From NCBI GenBank assembly GCA_003013855.2, contig ML058440.1:1736001-1800000 (forward strand): a DNA stretch of 64,000 bases, given 5' to 3'. Position numbers and translations under genes: made by a program. Of this stretch, positions 50,401 through 56,330 are shown in pieces. The stretch comes from Liriodendron chinense. Taxonomy: Eukaryota > Streptophyta > Magnoliopsida > Magnoliales > Magnoliaceae. Under the pieces are notes generated by a model. The model searched no databases. It worked only from the letters and a program-made list of their open reading frames with translations, and had not been told where the DNA came from. Each line of letters begins with the position of its first letter. Position 1 is the first letter of the stretch.

Positions 50401-52820
50401 ACATGTAAAACAATCAATTACAATCTAATTAGTTGCATCATTGAAATTGAATCCTGACAGGAAGAACAATGAAACTTGAGAAAATCTTGGAGTAATTAAT
50501 GCTTGGAACCATATGGACATGTTACGATCCTCCATATAAAGAAAATTCTGAAATACTGGTAGACAACACTAGTTCTCTAATGAATGGCCATTTGCCAATT
50601 CTGAGTGTCAAGAATCACATTATAGCCTATCTTCAGTTTACCAGTATTCTTAGATATGAGGAGTTAGCGCACTTCCTTCGAATTAGAACACATTCTAGTA
50701 AGAAGAGAAGATGATCAAACCCAATTAACTTTATTGACAGTGTCCTAGATACCAAACATGGGAAAGATCGGGAAGAAAGTTTGGCGCCTCTGCTTATTAC
50801 TTGGGATTTGGTTTCCATGGCTAGAATGGAATAATAGATGCTTTAAAAATCAGAGGGAATCAGAGGCAGAGGTGTTTTCTAGGGCCAAATTGCATGTAAT
50901 GGAATGGGCAATTACTTCAAAGGCGATTGGCCTTTTCCTTGAGAGCTGGATGTATCTGTAATTTTGTTTCTTTTTTTTTTTCGTTTTTTTTTTTCCTTTT
51001 TTTGTATTTCTTTCAGGCTTGGCCTTCTTTTAATAAAATTATTGCTGTTCAAAAAACGAAATTTGATACCAAACATCTAAGATGATATCACTAAAATACC
51101 ACTGGAAGAAATCCCTCCAAGGCACATCAATGCCCAGGTATTGTGTTTCTAACACATATGGTAAAAACTTACAAGTTTTTATGTACTTTAAATTATTTGA
51201 ACCAGATAGACAAAGAAAACAAGTTCAAACATATACTATTTCCCTACATAATATAATGTAAATTATGATGTCCTACTTTACATTCGTGGCGTCCATCGTG
51301 CATAATGTCCAATATAATATATAATTGTATATAGAGACACACATTCCAATTATTAAGGTGCCATTTGATAAACTGAAAAATAAGCTTTGAAAATTAATTT
51401 AAGTGCTGAATTGTAATTTTGAAATAATTTTAGGGATATTTGTCAAAAGTGAAAAGAAATTTTAACGCACCAGCACTTTCAGCATCCAGTGAGGGGGGGC
51501 GAGGAGAAAATTGCTTGTTTCAGAAATATGAAAATGAAGGACCTGATGCCTTTGTGATATAAGAAGAACACAATGAGTTGGAGAGAGTAGTTGGATCAAA
51601 TGCATGTGAGCTGCCAGTGAATTCCTCACAAGCAGAATGAAGCAACATGGAGATAAATTGGTTGTTTTACCCCTGAAAGGTACTGGATCATGGTGTGCCG
51701 TGATAGCTGTTACAGGGCTCTAAAGGCCATTACATAAAGATAACAGTGGAAACCGTTACACATTACAGGGCCATAATGACCATTATGGAAAAATTTACCC
51801 CTAACGGCTTGTTACACCCCCCATAAAGGCCATAACAGCCCCATAATGGTTTGTTGCTGGACAAATACAGGTTTTTCAGGTTTTTTGTTTCAATAAAAAA
51901 TAATAAAATGATAAAAAAAGAGAGACCATAACAGCCATTACAGGGGCCGTAATGGCCGCATCGTAAAGGTAACAGTGGTGGCCATTACGGCCACCATTAC
52001 CATTACAAAATATCTTGTTCTGGATGCCACGTGAAAAATAAGACCTCTTGTCGACAAAATTATTGGGTATACTTAGTCTTGTTTCAATAAGATCAAGAAT
52101 TAAGCACCTATCACCTTTGTGATATACAGGAAAAAGAAAAAGGAAAAGGAAAAAAGGAAAGAAAAAGAAAAGAAAAGAAGGAAGACATCGATATAATTGT
52201 GATCAAATCAAATACATGTAAGTTGACTATATTTGAAAGTAACAACTACGGCAAATTTAAGCACGAGAGTCTCAGCCACATATCTAGGAACATGTTGCTA
52301 TTAGCTACTTATGAGCATAGTAAGCATGCAAAAGCAAGAAGAAATAATCATTGGTTTACATGATTCAGAATCAGAAAAACTATATGAAACAGTGCAATGC
52401 CGGAACCAAGATCCTCCAAGAAGTTAACTCAGAAACAGCAAACACATCCCCTTATAAAAAAATATACAGAGATGGCAGCATGCATACATCAAGAGAAAGG
52501 CCCCCAGAATCACTAGATGATGGCAAACTTCGAGAGCCAACAGGTTCCAGAGTTTCTCCTACAGCTTTTCCTAATGAATTTGAACGGCTACCAGGGGATG
52601 AAGAAAATGAATTAGGAGAGGCTGGAATCTCCGCTAAACGTGATGTGCTAAGTATTTGGCTTTGCAACCGTAAATGATCTTCAACAAGCATCAGAATCAC
52701 AATTGCATTCTCTGCCAAAGCCACAGAAAGGTGAGCAGCAGACTCTGCTTCCGCTTTAGCTTCTAGTGGGGACAAACCCTCTGCTGCAACACCAGCAGCT
52801 GCTGCTGCAATAACTTGAGT
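8960..52820 (-). CDS. BCHC2: BEACH domain-containing protein C2-like, C-terminal 23 exons (5' part outside window)
   Basis: From 5' to 3' the exons are 52488-52820, 49104-49726, 47989-48073, 46625-46819, 45411-45956, 45185-45328, 44539-45060, 38234-38382, 25597-25666, 25372-25455, 25221-25277, 25024-25092, 24840-24926, 24606-24722, 15217-15366, 14955-15039, 14644-14764, 14369-14465, 14098-14211, 11445-11814, 9837-10645, 9605-9727 and 8960-9034. They total 5,025 nt, stay in frame and have GT/AG borders throughout, giving 1,674 aa. The order of domains is a low-complexity Ala/Gly region, a PH-like domain (about 785-900), the BEACH domain (about 918-1195) and WD40 repeats (about 1217-1660). It matches Arabidopsis At2g45540 block by block. 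BEACH-PH-WD40 proteins are large cytoplasmic scaffolds acting in membrane trafficking and mRNA decay. No disrupting mutation is visible. Roughly 1,200-1,300 N-terminal residues are missing and should lie beyond 64000. Confidence 0.95.
10692..10731. repeat. (GA)n microsatellite in BCHC2 intron 20
   Basis: About 20 uninterrupted GA units are followed by a T/C-rich stretch in the intron 10646-11444. Confidence 0.9.
10978..11326 (+). mobile_element. 3' fragment of an L1-type LINE
   Basis: The frame reads as the C-terminal end of plant L1 ORF2: a W..WLERNN..F block near 11050, then VKEPIIERASIAKF. A T-rich 3' UTR follows, with TTTAATAAAATTATC and a poly-A tail at about 11308-11325. The fragment is 5'-truncated and antisense to the BEACH gene. 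The start is approximate and no convincing TSD was found. Confidence 0.75.
12085..12540. repeat. Two local tandem duplications in BCHC2 intron 19
   Basis: A roughly 50-bp unit beginning TCTCTTACTGAAACCA is repeated near 12085 and 12135. A roughly 90-100-bp unit containing CCCAATGTTACAA and GTTGAATCTAGGTAG is repeated near 12365 and 12455. The copies are similar but diverged. Neither is coding. Confidence 0.75.
12772..12964. mobile_element. Tourist-like (PIF/Harbinger) MITE
   Basis: A 193-bp element has long terminal inverted repeats of about 42 bp starting GGGCCTGTTTGGTA and containing CCTAAAAATGAGTTCATCTC, with only a few mismatches between arms. It is flanked by the trinucleotide TAA on both sides (12769-12771 and 12965-12967). 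The terminal GGGCCTGTTTGG and TAA target fit Tourist MITEs. It lies in BCHC2 intron 19. Confidence 0.93.
14098..15366 (-). CDS. BCHC2: BCHC2-like exons 15-19 (second half of BEACH domain)
   Basis: Exons are 15217-15366, 14955-15039, 14644-14764, 14369-14465 and 14098-14211. They carry VEPFTTLSIHLQGGKFDHAD, DMSDVKELVPELFYLPE, NENSIDFGTTQLG, HEWIDLVFGYKQRGKEA and AYFGQTPSQLL. These include the acidic WIDLIFGYKQRG helix shared by nearly all BEACH proteins. Codons are split across three of the junctions and are restored on joining. A (TA)n microsatellite sits in the 190-bp intron 14765-14954. Confidence 0.96.
14264..14361. repeat. Three-copy 40-bp tandem repeat next to an exon
   Basis: Units of CTAACAACCAAAACRGGAAA plus about 20 more bases run up to within 10 bp of the splice donor of the exon 14369-14465. 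The region fills most of a 157-bp intron. Confidence 0.85.
14844..14930. repeat. (TA)n microsatellite
   Basis: About 40 TA units lie within the 190-bp intron between two BEACH-domain exons. It produces a spurious Tyr/Ile-rich open frame. Confidence 0.92.
15438..15976. mobile_element. hAT-type MITE with ACGTAGCGTAGC words
   Basis: A 539-bp element is flanked by a perfect 8-bp duplication ATCATATC (15430-15437 and 15977-15984). The ends are ACTGCTTTAAATAGC and, inverted, CCAATGTTTTAAATGGC. Subterminal regions are built from degenerate TAGC/GCTACG words able to fold back. The core is AT-rich and contains a piece resembling the TTGCACCAAATATCATGAAA repeat also found near 29870. Confidence 0.85.
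16018..16480. mobile_element. Second, inverted and decayed copy of the same MITE family
   Basis: It starts CAGTGTTTTAAATAGC at 16018 and contains the same building blocks as 15438-15976 in reverse order (GTAGC/GCTAC words, CTAGATTTTTAATCA, GATATTTGATGCAACC). The right end is unclear, and no target duplication partner for TAGTTAAT was found. Confidence 0.6.
16530..18480 (+). pseudogene. hAT transposase remnant (BED finger and Tyr-rich tail)
   Basis: From 16703 one frame reads KCNYCRHIV, then GVSHLKEHL, then NVVNWPR. This is a BED zinc finger of a plant hAT transposase in which the expected Cys before Pro is Trp. A C-terminal tail, WYNSTMTWAQYC...EEYYYRQ...DGDDDFEPS...IWV followed by a stop, lies at 17952-18073. 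The catalytic core between them is missing or unrecognisable, and frames are broken. The 3' flank (18290-18475) is the same sequence that recurs at 27.7, 36.4, 41.3 and 57.5 kb. It lies in BCHC2 intron 14. Confidence 0.75.
18650..18910 (-). mobile_element. RTE-type LINE fragment A, distal piece
   Basis: The minus strand encodes the ORF end LRWFSHVQWRQRTM..KRELVQVEGSKRARE, followed by the CCAATTAATTGGGGTTGG tail and a CATCATCATC end. Both are standard for plant RTE LINEs. It is interrupted at 18911 by the copia element and continues at 23976. Confidence 0.85.
18911..19109 (-). repeat. 3' LTR of the copia element
   Basis: This 199-bp segment contains a (GA)n run at 18930-18962 and the block GCACATGCACACACTCAAAA that recurs at about 23918. 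It is preceded on the minus strand by the purine-rich CTTGAGGGGCTA polypurine tract. The exact ends are inferred from the flanking RTE alignment. Confidence 0.65.
22455..22985 (-). repeat. Tandem duplication within copia gag, period about 267 bp
   Basis: A segment starting GAGAAATGCATG at 22457 is repeated at 22723 with about 10 percent differences by eye. Both copies include CTTCCATGCATGATCATAAT and TGTGTCCCAGATTCTTTTGG. A gag domain therefore appears twice in tandem. Confidence 0.85.
23861..23872 (-). other. Primer binding site of the copia element
   Basis: The minus strand reads TGGTAGCAAAGC, 10 of 12 matches to the initiator-tRNA-Met primer site TGGTATCAGAGC. It adjoins the truncated 5' LTR. 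Confidence 0.6.
23873..23975 (-). repeat. Truncated 5' LTR of the copia element with poly-G
   Basis: Only the CCAACTCTCTATA to GCATTATGCACATGC part matches the 3' LTR. The remainder is replaced by 30 consecutive G at 23879-23908 next to the PBS. It may reflect real decay or a mis-assembled homopolymer. Confidence 0.65.
23976..24260 (-). mobile_element. RTE-type LINE fragment A, proximal piece
   Basis: It resumes the RTE sequence interrupted at 18910: ATTACCTAT, then CCTATGAACATGTTATT and TCCTATAAAGCATG, matching the uninterrupted copy at about 35000-35060. A further internal deletion lies just after ATTACCTAT. Confidence 0.8.
24606..25666 (-). CDS. BCHC2: BCHC2-like exons 9-14 (PH end and first half of BEACH domain)
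   Basis: Six small exons (70, 84, 57, 69, 87 and 117 nt) are packed into 1.06 kb. They encode YLLRRSALELFMVDRSNFFF (PH-like end), then [46 protein letters not shown] and IPKFHYGSHYSSAG. The [17 protein letters not shown] and QYP.FPW blocks define the BEACH fold. The dense cluster contrasts with its flanking introns of 9.2 and 12.6 kb. Confidence 0.96.
27080..27884 (+). pseudogene. hAT transposase C-terminal remnant 2
   Basis: A Gly/Tyr-rich frame (GYDYDYGYSH near 27250) leads to the tail MSWAQYC...EQQYYG...RDDFEQPH...STWI at about 27505-27610. This is homologous to the tails at 17952 and 41640. The 3' flank carries the shared GGACACCCATTATGAAAT...CCCCTAAGTTTCCC sequence, which continues beyond 28107 after an inserted MITE. 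No transposase core is seen. Confidence 0.65.
27885..28106. mobile_element. hAT-type MITE, CGTAACGG family, copy 1
   Basis: This 222-bp element has a perfect 8-bp duplication GGCTGTGA at 27877-27884 and 28107-28114. The ends are CATGGTATT and, inverted, CAAGGTATT. The interior is composed of GGCCGTAATGGC and TAACGG words. It interrupts hAT remnant 2. Confidence 0.85.
28115..29854. other. Intronic DNA without recognised features
   Basis: This is BCHC2 intron 8 sequence. The first part continues the hAT 3' flank to about 28200. A frame at 28423-28623 encodes 66 aa that I do not recognise. A GGTCAGGTTCAGG/GGGTACC-rich patch at 29130-29260 looks like a degraded repeat. A poly-A run is at 28815-28834 and the rest is featureless. 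Confidence 0.5.
29855..29960. mobile_element. Small fold-back MITE
   Basis: TTGCACCAAATATCATGAAAT near 29866 is inverted as ATCATGATATTTGGTGCAA near 29932, giving a near-perfect hairpin. No clear target duplication was found. A related arm occurs at about 15785-15870 inside another MITE. Confidence 0.7.
30441..34234 (+). pseudogene. L1-type LINE, 5'-truncated and internally deleted
   Basis: It is flanked by a 16-17-bp target duplication, AAAACCCTTCAGTATG (30425-30440) and AAAACCCCTTCAGTGTG (34235-34251). It begins inside ORF1, whose stop overlaps the ORF2 start as ATGA at 30680. ORF2 has an endonuclease start MKVLSWNFKGLG, a QETK block and DFNVTRF. The reverse transcriptase has GIRQGDPLSPFLF near 32335 and HLQFDDDTLLF near 32475, where the usual motif is FADD. 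A C-terminal block, WVVWAKRNDRVFRNQ, is near 33900. Frameshifts and stops abound. Near 32020-32040 the sequence jumps past the first RT motifs, an internal deletion. The 3' end has TTTAATAAAGTG and an A-rich TAA-repeat tail. It is antisense to BCHC2. Confidence 0.9.
34625..37045 (-). pseudogene. RTE-type LINE, 3' part, with nested hAT insertion
   Basis: The minus strand shows decayed RTE reverse transcriptase: RMIEQNLRHEMDVLENQFG near 35810, LALGVGIEPIPFCIGY near 35500, an IRWSQFSNK block near 35310, and ORF end KLVQVEHSKRARGRPRRTWV near 34790. It ends with CCCAACTAATTGGGGCTGG and an ATC-repeat tail at 34622-34651. The ORF resumes upstream at about 36640-37045 after a 670-bp insertion. Multiple stops mean it is inactive. 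Confidence 0.8.
35904..36573. mobile_element. hAT derivative nested in the RTE LINE
   Basis: The left end CAATGTTTTAAATATCAACAA and right end (inverted) CAATATTTGCAATATCGG resemble the ends of the other TATCG-rich hAT elements here. The interior holds the shared 3'-subterminal sequence near 36410 (TTTCATTGAAAAATTCAACC, TTTCCCCATG). Target duplication is not clear, so ends are approximate. Confidence 0.6.
37540..37860 (+). mobile_element. 3' fragment of an L1-type LINE with (AAG)n tail
   Basis: The frame reads MSLLAVWWSVWEERNARCF near 37578, the C-terminal end of L1 ORF2. It is followed by a GGATGTAGCCAGGCCG...TTTAATAAAATTC 3' end and an (AAG)n run at 37829-37860. The start is approximate. 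It is antisense to BCHC2. Confidence 0.75.
38234..45060 (-). CDS. BCHC2: BCHC2-like exons 7-8 (acidic linker and start of PH-like domain)
   Basis: Exon 44539-45060 (174 codons) starts VFWKLDLMESS, carries an acidic, poorly conserved linker, and ends with VRPLRVIRGTFQ, the first strand of the BEACH-associated PH domain. Exon 38234-38382 (49 codons plus 2 nt) continues with ITTKRINFIVD and the conserved SSLHQIFSRR. The 6.2-kb intron between them holds a complete nested hAT insertion. Confidence 0.93.
39225..39475 (-). mobile_element. RTE-type LINE fragment C
   Basis: The minus strand encodes MQWRPRTALVRNESVQVGG, then SKRARGRSKRTWVKVVRKDL, the conserved end of plant RTE ORFs. It is truncated on both sides, with no CCAATTAATTGG tail. 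Confidence 0.8.
39697..39746. repeat. (AG)n microsatellite
   Basis: Twenty-five uninterrupted AG units lie in BCHC2 intron 7. Confidence 0.95.
40036..40664. repeat. Local duplications in BCHC2 intron 7
   Basis: ACACATTCCTTTTACCTTGT, continuing through TTGGCCAAAGAAGGG, occurs near 40036 and again near 40127. A 77-bp tandem repeat starting TAGGTATATGGTGCTCATAT lies at 40505 and 40582 with very few differences, so it is recent. Confidence 0.85.
42058..42383 (-). mobile_element. L1-type LINE tail nested in the hAT element
   Basis: The duplication CACAAATCGACA / CACAGATCGACA (42046-42057 and 42384-42395) brackets a minus-strand fragment. One frame reads AIWGERNRRCFKNQ, the L1 ORF2 C-terminus, followed by CTTAATAAAATTGTTA. 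The tail is 24 C then about 20 A on the minus strand (G at 42079-42102, T at 42059-42078). It is the only L1 tail in the same direction as BCHC2. Confidence 0.8.
43288..43984. mobile_element. hAT-type MITE nested in the hAT element
   Basis: A perfect 8-bp duplication GATATATC lies at 43280-43287 and 43985-43992. The ends are CATAGTTGTCAAATGGC and (inverted) CAGCATTGTCATATGC. The 697-bp body has GCATAAGC/GCTTATG words near both ends and a (GA)n run at 43661-43700. Confidence 0.85.
45185..48073 (-). CDS. BCHC2: BCHC2-like exons 3-6 (central helical region)
   Basis: Exons are 47989-48073, 46625-46819, 45411-45956 and 45185-45328. The first completes a split Ser codon from exon 2. The segment includes LRRWRPLLAGIHEL, the block SPGWAAAFASPPAAMALAM and the Ala/Arg-rich DKASAKAAALAAARDLERNA. 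These are hallmark conserved blocks of plant BCHC proteins ahead of the PH-BEACH module. A 774-bp hAT element sits in the intron 46820-47988, and a degraded repeat in the intron 45957-46624. No splice site is hit. Confidence 0.93.
46286..46450. mobile_element. Degenerate TATCG-type repeat fragment
   Basis: ATGGTTCTGAATATCGGTAT at 46289 resembles the ends of the hAT derivatives here. A roughly 55-bp unit containing CAGCCTGGATGAAAA and CAGGCATCACACA is repeated twice. No partner end or duplication was found. Confidence 0.4.
46970..47743. mobile_element. hAT-type non-autonomous element rich in GGCTCG
   Basis: Ends are TAGAGCTGTACAC and, inverted, TAGAGCTGTACACGAGCC. An 8-bp duplication with one mismatch flanks it, TACAAACT (46962-46969) and TTCAAACT (47744-47751). 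The 774-bp body is GC-rich near both ends, with repeated GGCTCG/AGCTCG, and holds a (CT)n run at 47396-47437. It lies in a BCHC2 intron. Open frames in it are compositional artefacts. Confidence 0.88.
49104..52820 (-). CDS. BCHC2: BCHC2-like exons 1-2 of the window (Ala-rich and Gly-rich region)
   Basis: Exons 52488-52820 (111 codons) and 49104-49726 (207 codons plus 2 nt) are separated by a 2.76-kb intron. The first exon opens with TQVIAAAAAGVAAEGLS after a CAG acceptor, then a Ser/Pro-rich stretch. The second begins VLASMADVNGQ and contains the very Gly-rich GGGLGIGGGSGTGMGG, followed by a conserved helical block LLDSDQPFLCMLRMVL. Both are strongly conserved in plant BCHC proteins. The reading frame is open at the 5' end, so a further exon must precede 52820. 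I could not find it between 52.8 and 64 kb. Confidence 0.92.
50756..51058 (+). mobile_element. 3' fragment of an L1-type LINE
   Basis: The frame at 50758-50961 encodes an L1 ORF2 C-terminus (LEWNNRCFKNQRES, then RAKLHVMEWAI). A T-rich UTR, TTTAATAAAATTATTGCTG and a short A tail follow. It is antisense to BCHC2. Confidence 0.8.
51689..52017. mobile_element. hAT-type MITE, CGTAACGG family, copy 2
   Basis: The duplication TACTGGAT (51681-51688) / TTCTGGAT (52018-52025) matches 7 of 8. The ends are CATGGTGTGCCGTGATA and (inverted) CAAGATATTTTGTAAT. The interior of CCGTAATGGCC and TAACAGTGG words matches copy 1 at 27885-28106. Confidence 0.8.
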
Positions 52821-55800
52821 CTGTAGCAAAAGAAAAGCTGGATTCAGACATTATTATAGATTTTCTCATTTAATAACAGCAGTAAATTTTTCTTGATTCA
52901 ACTGGAAAGCACAACAGCAAGACAGCATCTGAATTAATGGTGGCTGGCTGGACTTAAAACCTTCTAAACTAATAAAACAGGTATAGAAGTCGACCAAAGA
53001 AAAAACAATACTCAACAGTATGTGATTGTTATGAAAGATTATTCAAATGAAGAAATACATTAGAAGATGCCTGAATACAATTTCCTTTCTTGGTCACTAC
53101 AGTGTTGATATTCCCCAATGCAACAACCTGAATGTCAGGTTATTAGGCATGCAGAAAGAACACCAATCATAATATCAGCAAAAGATCTGTGTGTGAAGAG
53201 ACATGAAGACAAGATTCAGAACCAATGACCATTTGCAAGCCCCAAATGACAAACAAGAAATGTATGCAAAAACGCTACTCCATTTCTTGGAAAAGGAAAT
53301 TTTTCTATCAAATATACATGGCGGATATTAGCCAACACTGTTATGAGTACAGCCTTAAATTACATTTCCTTGTGTTATGTTTGTCTTTTTTTTTTTCTTT
53401 TTTTCTTTTTCCTTTTTCTTTTTTTCTTTTTGGAATTGCTTCTACACAAACTATATAGAATAACTGAATAAAAGAATACTTATTTTTTAAAATGTGTTAT
53501 CTAATTTATACATCATCATCACAACCTATCCCAGCTATTTGATGTTGGCTTTCGGGCTAGGGTCGGGTCCTGTAGTAACCATACCCAGGGCAACCAGGTT
53601 TGGGTCTTGCTGGGTTGGGGTCCCAACGGTCCAAGTTTAGCTCTTGAATACCCAGACCAGGATCCAGTCAGATACCCATAGGTTCTTTAGATCTAGGTTA
53701 CAAGCTGGCTTCGGGAATATAAAACCATTTACATGGTTGGGCCCACCTGATGGATGTATTAGATTGCACACACATGTACCGCTTTGACGTGTGTATGGTG
53801 TGTAAATGGGCTCACTTACATATGCCACTTAGGAAACCTCATTTTGTTACTAAATTCGTAAATATAAATTAAATAATAAAAATGTACTATAAAAATTAAC
53901 CAGACCCCACTTCAACTGGGTCCATCACAACTCACATGGACCCAACCTGAACCCAACTCAACCTAGTTTTTAACCGAATCCAAAAGGTGAGACCCAAACC
54001 CAACCCGACTTCTTGTTTTAAGGTCCGAAACATCAACTGTATTTAACCCAAGCTGGAGACAGGCCTACCAGTCGAAAATGATGCATACATGAGTTATGTA
54101 GTTTATACATAACTAATATTTACAACATAACTCTATCTACATAATATTGTATCCATACATAAATTAATATTTAGAAATGAATGATGGTTTCTTTTGAGTT
54201 GTTTTATGTAGTTTATTCATCATTGTAGGTTTGTTTGAGCCATTTCCATTACTAATTATCATGATAGCAGCTGCCTACCTAACATCAACCCTCCACAACT
54301 CAGGCTGAAGACAAGCTGCTGCATCACTACTAGGCAGAATTAATAAGTAAATAATTATGTAGTTTATGCATGACTTACATTAACAACATGACTTTACTAG
54401 TTTATACATGAATTTATTTTTACAATAACTATATCCTTCATTATTATCATACAACTCTAAGGATTGCTTTAAATTGTTGGGTCTGTGCATCCTGTATCCA
54501 TCCAGGTGTACCTAACACGTAACTCCTATCAATGTGTATATTAATATTCTTGATCTTGGAAATGCCCCTTCCCTAGCCATTGCTTGGTAAATCACAGGAA
54601 TCGGGCACACAAATGGGATACTACTCTACCATTTTAAATTATCAAAACAAAATTGCATTCAAGCAAGCCAGGCTCTGTCAATATGGGCAGGATGTCTTCA
54701 GCTGTTTCCGTGTCCCGTGGTCAATGCAGGGCTCCGTCAACTCCTTATTATTCGGGATGCAGTTTGGTAAGGGCAAAACCATGCTTTGAAAGATGGTTCT
54801 GATTGCGGTGTGGTGGGCTCTATGGGAAGAAAAGAATGCCAGATGTTTTAACAACATCTCCAAATCGATGGATGTTGTTTCTAAGAGGATGGGCCTCTTG
54901 CTCCCAAAATTTTAGGAATTGTTGTCTTGATTTTTCTTGGATAGTCTCAAGGCCACCCTCTTGGTGCCCCTTTGTTGTAGCTTTGTTTACATTTTGTGAT
55001 AAATTTCAGTTTCCCAAAAAAAAAAGAAAGCACGGGTATGCCCATATGAAGCCCATCTGATGGAGGCATTTGAGTTACCCCTTGATTTGGCAATTTCATG
55101 AATGAGTTGGCGCAAAATCGTTTCTACACACTAAAGGTGGGCTACCAGAAAAGCATCATCTTTAGCCCACATGCTAGGATCGATGCATCAACCTACTCAA
55201 CAAATTTTGACACCAAATTTATTAAGAAAGAGCATCAAGATTTGATGTTGGTGAATTGGACTAACAATCAAGGCCTACAATGGGTACAATCCTAGTACAG
55301 AGATCTTCCTTGCTAATAGACCTGAAACTTCTTAGGAGCCAGTTGACAAAGTTCTCCATTATCTAGGTGATGAGGACATCAGAGCGCCATGCAAGGTCTA
55401 CCAAAGGAGGAGGAGATTATCACCAGTTTCCCTCTGTATGGATGACGACTATGTGGGCCCAAGTGGACTGTTTTGAAGACCTCACATGCATTAGATGCAT
55501 CTTCGAAGACCCTACCTACACTAGGAAGATGCATGTGGGCTACATTCTTGAGGAGTCTGGACTGTTGGATCAAGTTCACGTGTCGATTGGATTATTGGAT
55601 CATACGTATCGGGCCGTTTGACCACTTCTGATCATGACCGATCTCGATCGTGGACACTTCAAGACTTAAGTGTCTTATTTTTTATTTGATTTTATTGGGA
55701 TTTAGTTTATTTGACAGTTCGAACCTTTTCTAAGCTTTGCTTTACGTTTTGTTCTAGTTTTAGGGGTATTTTAGTAAAAAAAAATTATGGCTATTTCTGC

Positions 55801-56330
55801 ACTTGAGATTGTAAAAGAGGAGGGGGGCGTGTGAACTTCTCTATGCTATTGTTTCATGAAATTTCAAAGTTCCTTTTATTTCTTCATGAGATTTGAAGGT
55901 TTCTCCATGCGATTTAGAGATTAGGTGTGGTGTAATTCCATTCATATTTAACGGAGGTGTGACGCTTCCATCTATCATCTTCTTCTTGTTCTTCTTTCTA
56001 TTTAAAATAAGTATTTTCTTCAAAACTGCATCTTCTCTTCTTTCCTTCCCATCCAAATCATCATTTTCTTCATCTTTTCATCATCTAACCTCGACCCCAA
56101 CCAAACTCTAGCTTGCAATTTCCAAAACTTAACCCAAACCACCCACACATGTGACCATACAACCACATGTGCGAGCCCAAGGCCAGCTGTACAGGCATCC
56201 CTTCAATCCCCTTGATTCCCCTTCGTTTTCCCTATCAAAACCCCTTGATTACAAATCCCCTAACCTTAATTAAAACCCTGGATTCCCAAATTCCTATTTT
56301 CCCCAATTTCTAAAAACCCTAATCCCAAAA
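52821..56330. other. Repeat-rich stretch upstream of the last visible BCHC2 exon
   Basis: No BCHC2 exon could be recognised here. It contains a GGGTYGGGTCC-rich degraded repeat at about 53550-54020 and an L1 tail (54800-55027). A T-rich segment at 55660-56080 and short AACCCTAA-like motifs at about 56260-56325 resemble retrotransposon LTR or leader sequence. The Ty3/gypsy element begins at 56331. Confidence 0.5.
54800..55027 (+). mobile_element. 3' fragment of an L1-type LINE
   Basis: The frame reads VLIAVWWALWEEKNARCF from about 54795, close to the copy at 37578. A TTGTTTACATTTTGTGATAA UTR and A tail (55016-55025) follow. It is antisense to BCHC2. Confidence 0.75.

Noticed and set aside
9822..52829. 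Several separate minus-strand genes (WD40 protein, BEACH protein, Ala-rich proteins)
   Set aside because: Splice borders, phases and collinear similarity to a single Arabidopsis protein join all 23 exons into one gene.
53040..53150. Possible BCHC2 exon upstream of 52820
   Set aside because: The minus-strand translation does not match the conserved protein and lacks a convincing splice frame.
55340..56330. Full second LTR retrotransposon around the gypsy element
   Set aside because: The sequence looks LTR-like (T-rich, G-rich patches), but no matching second LTR, PBS or coding domain was found in the window.
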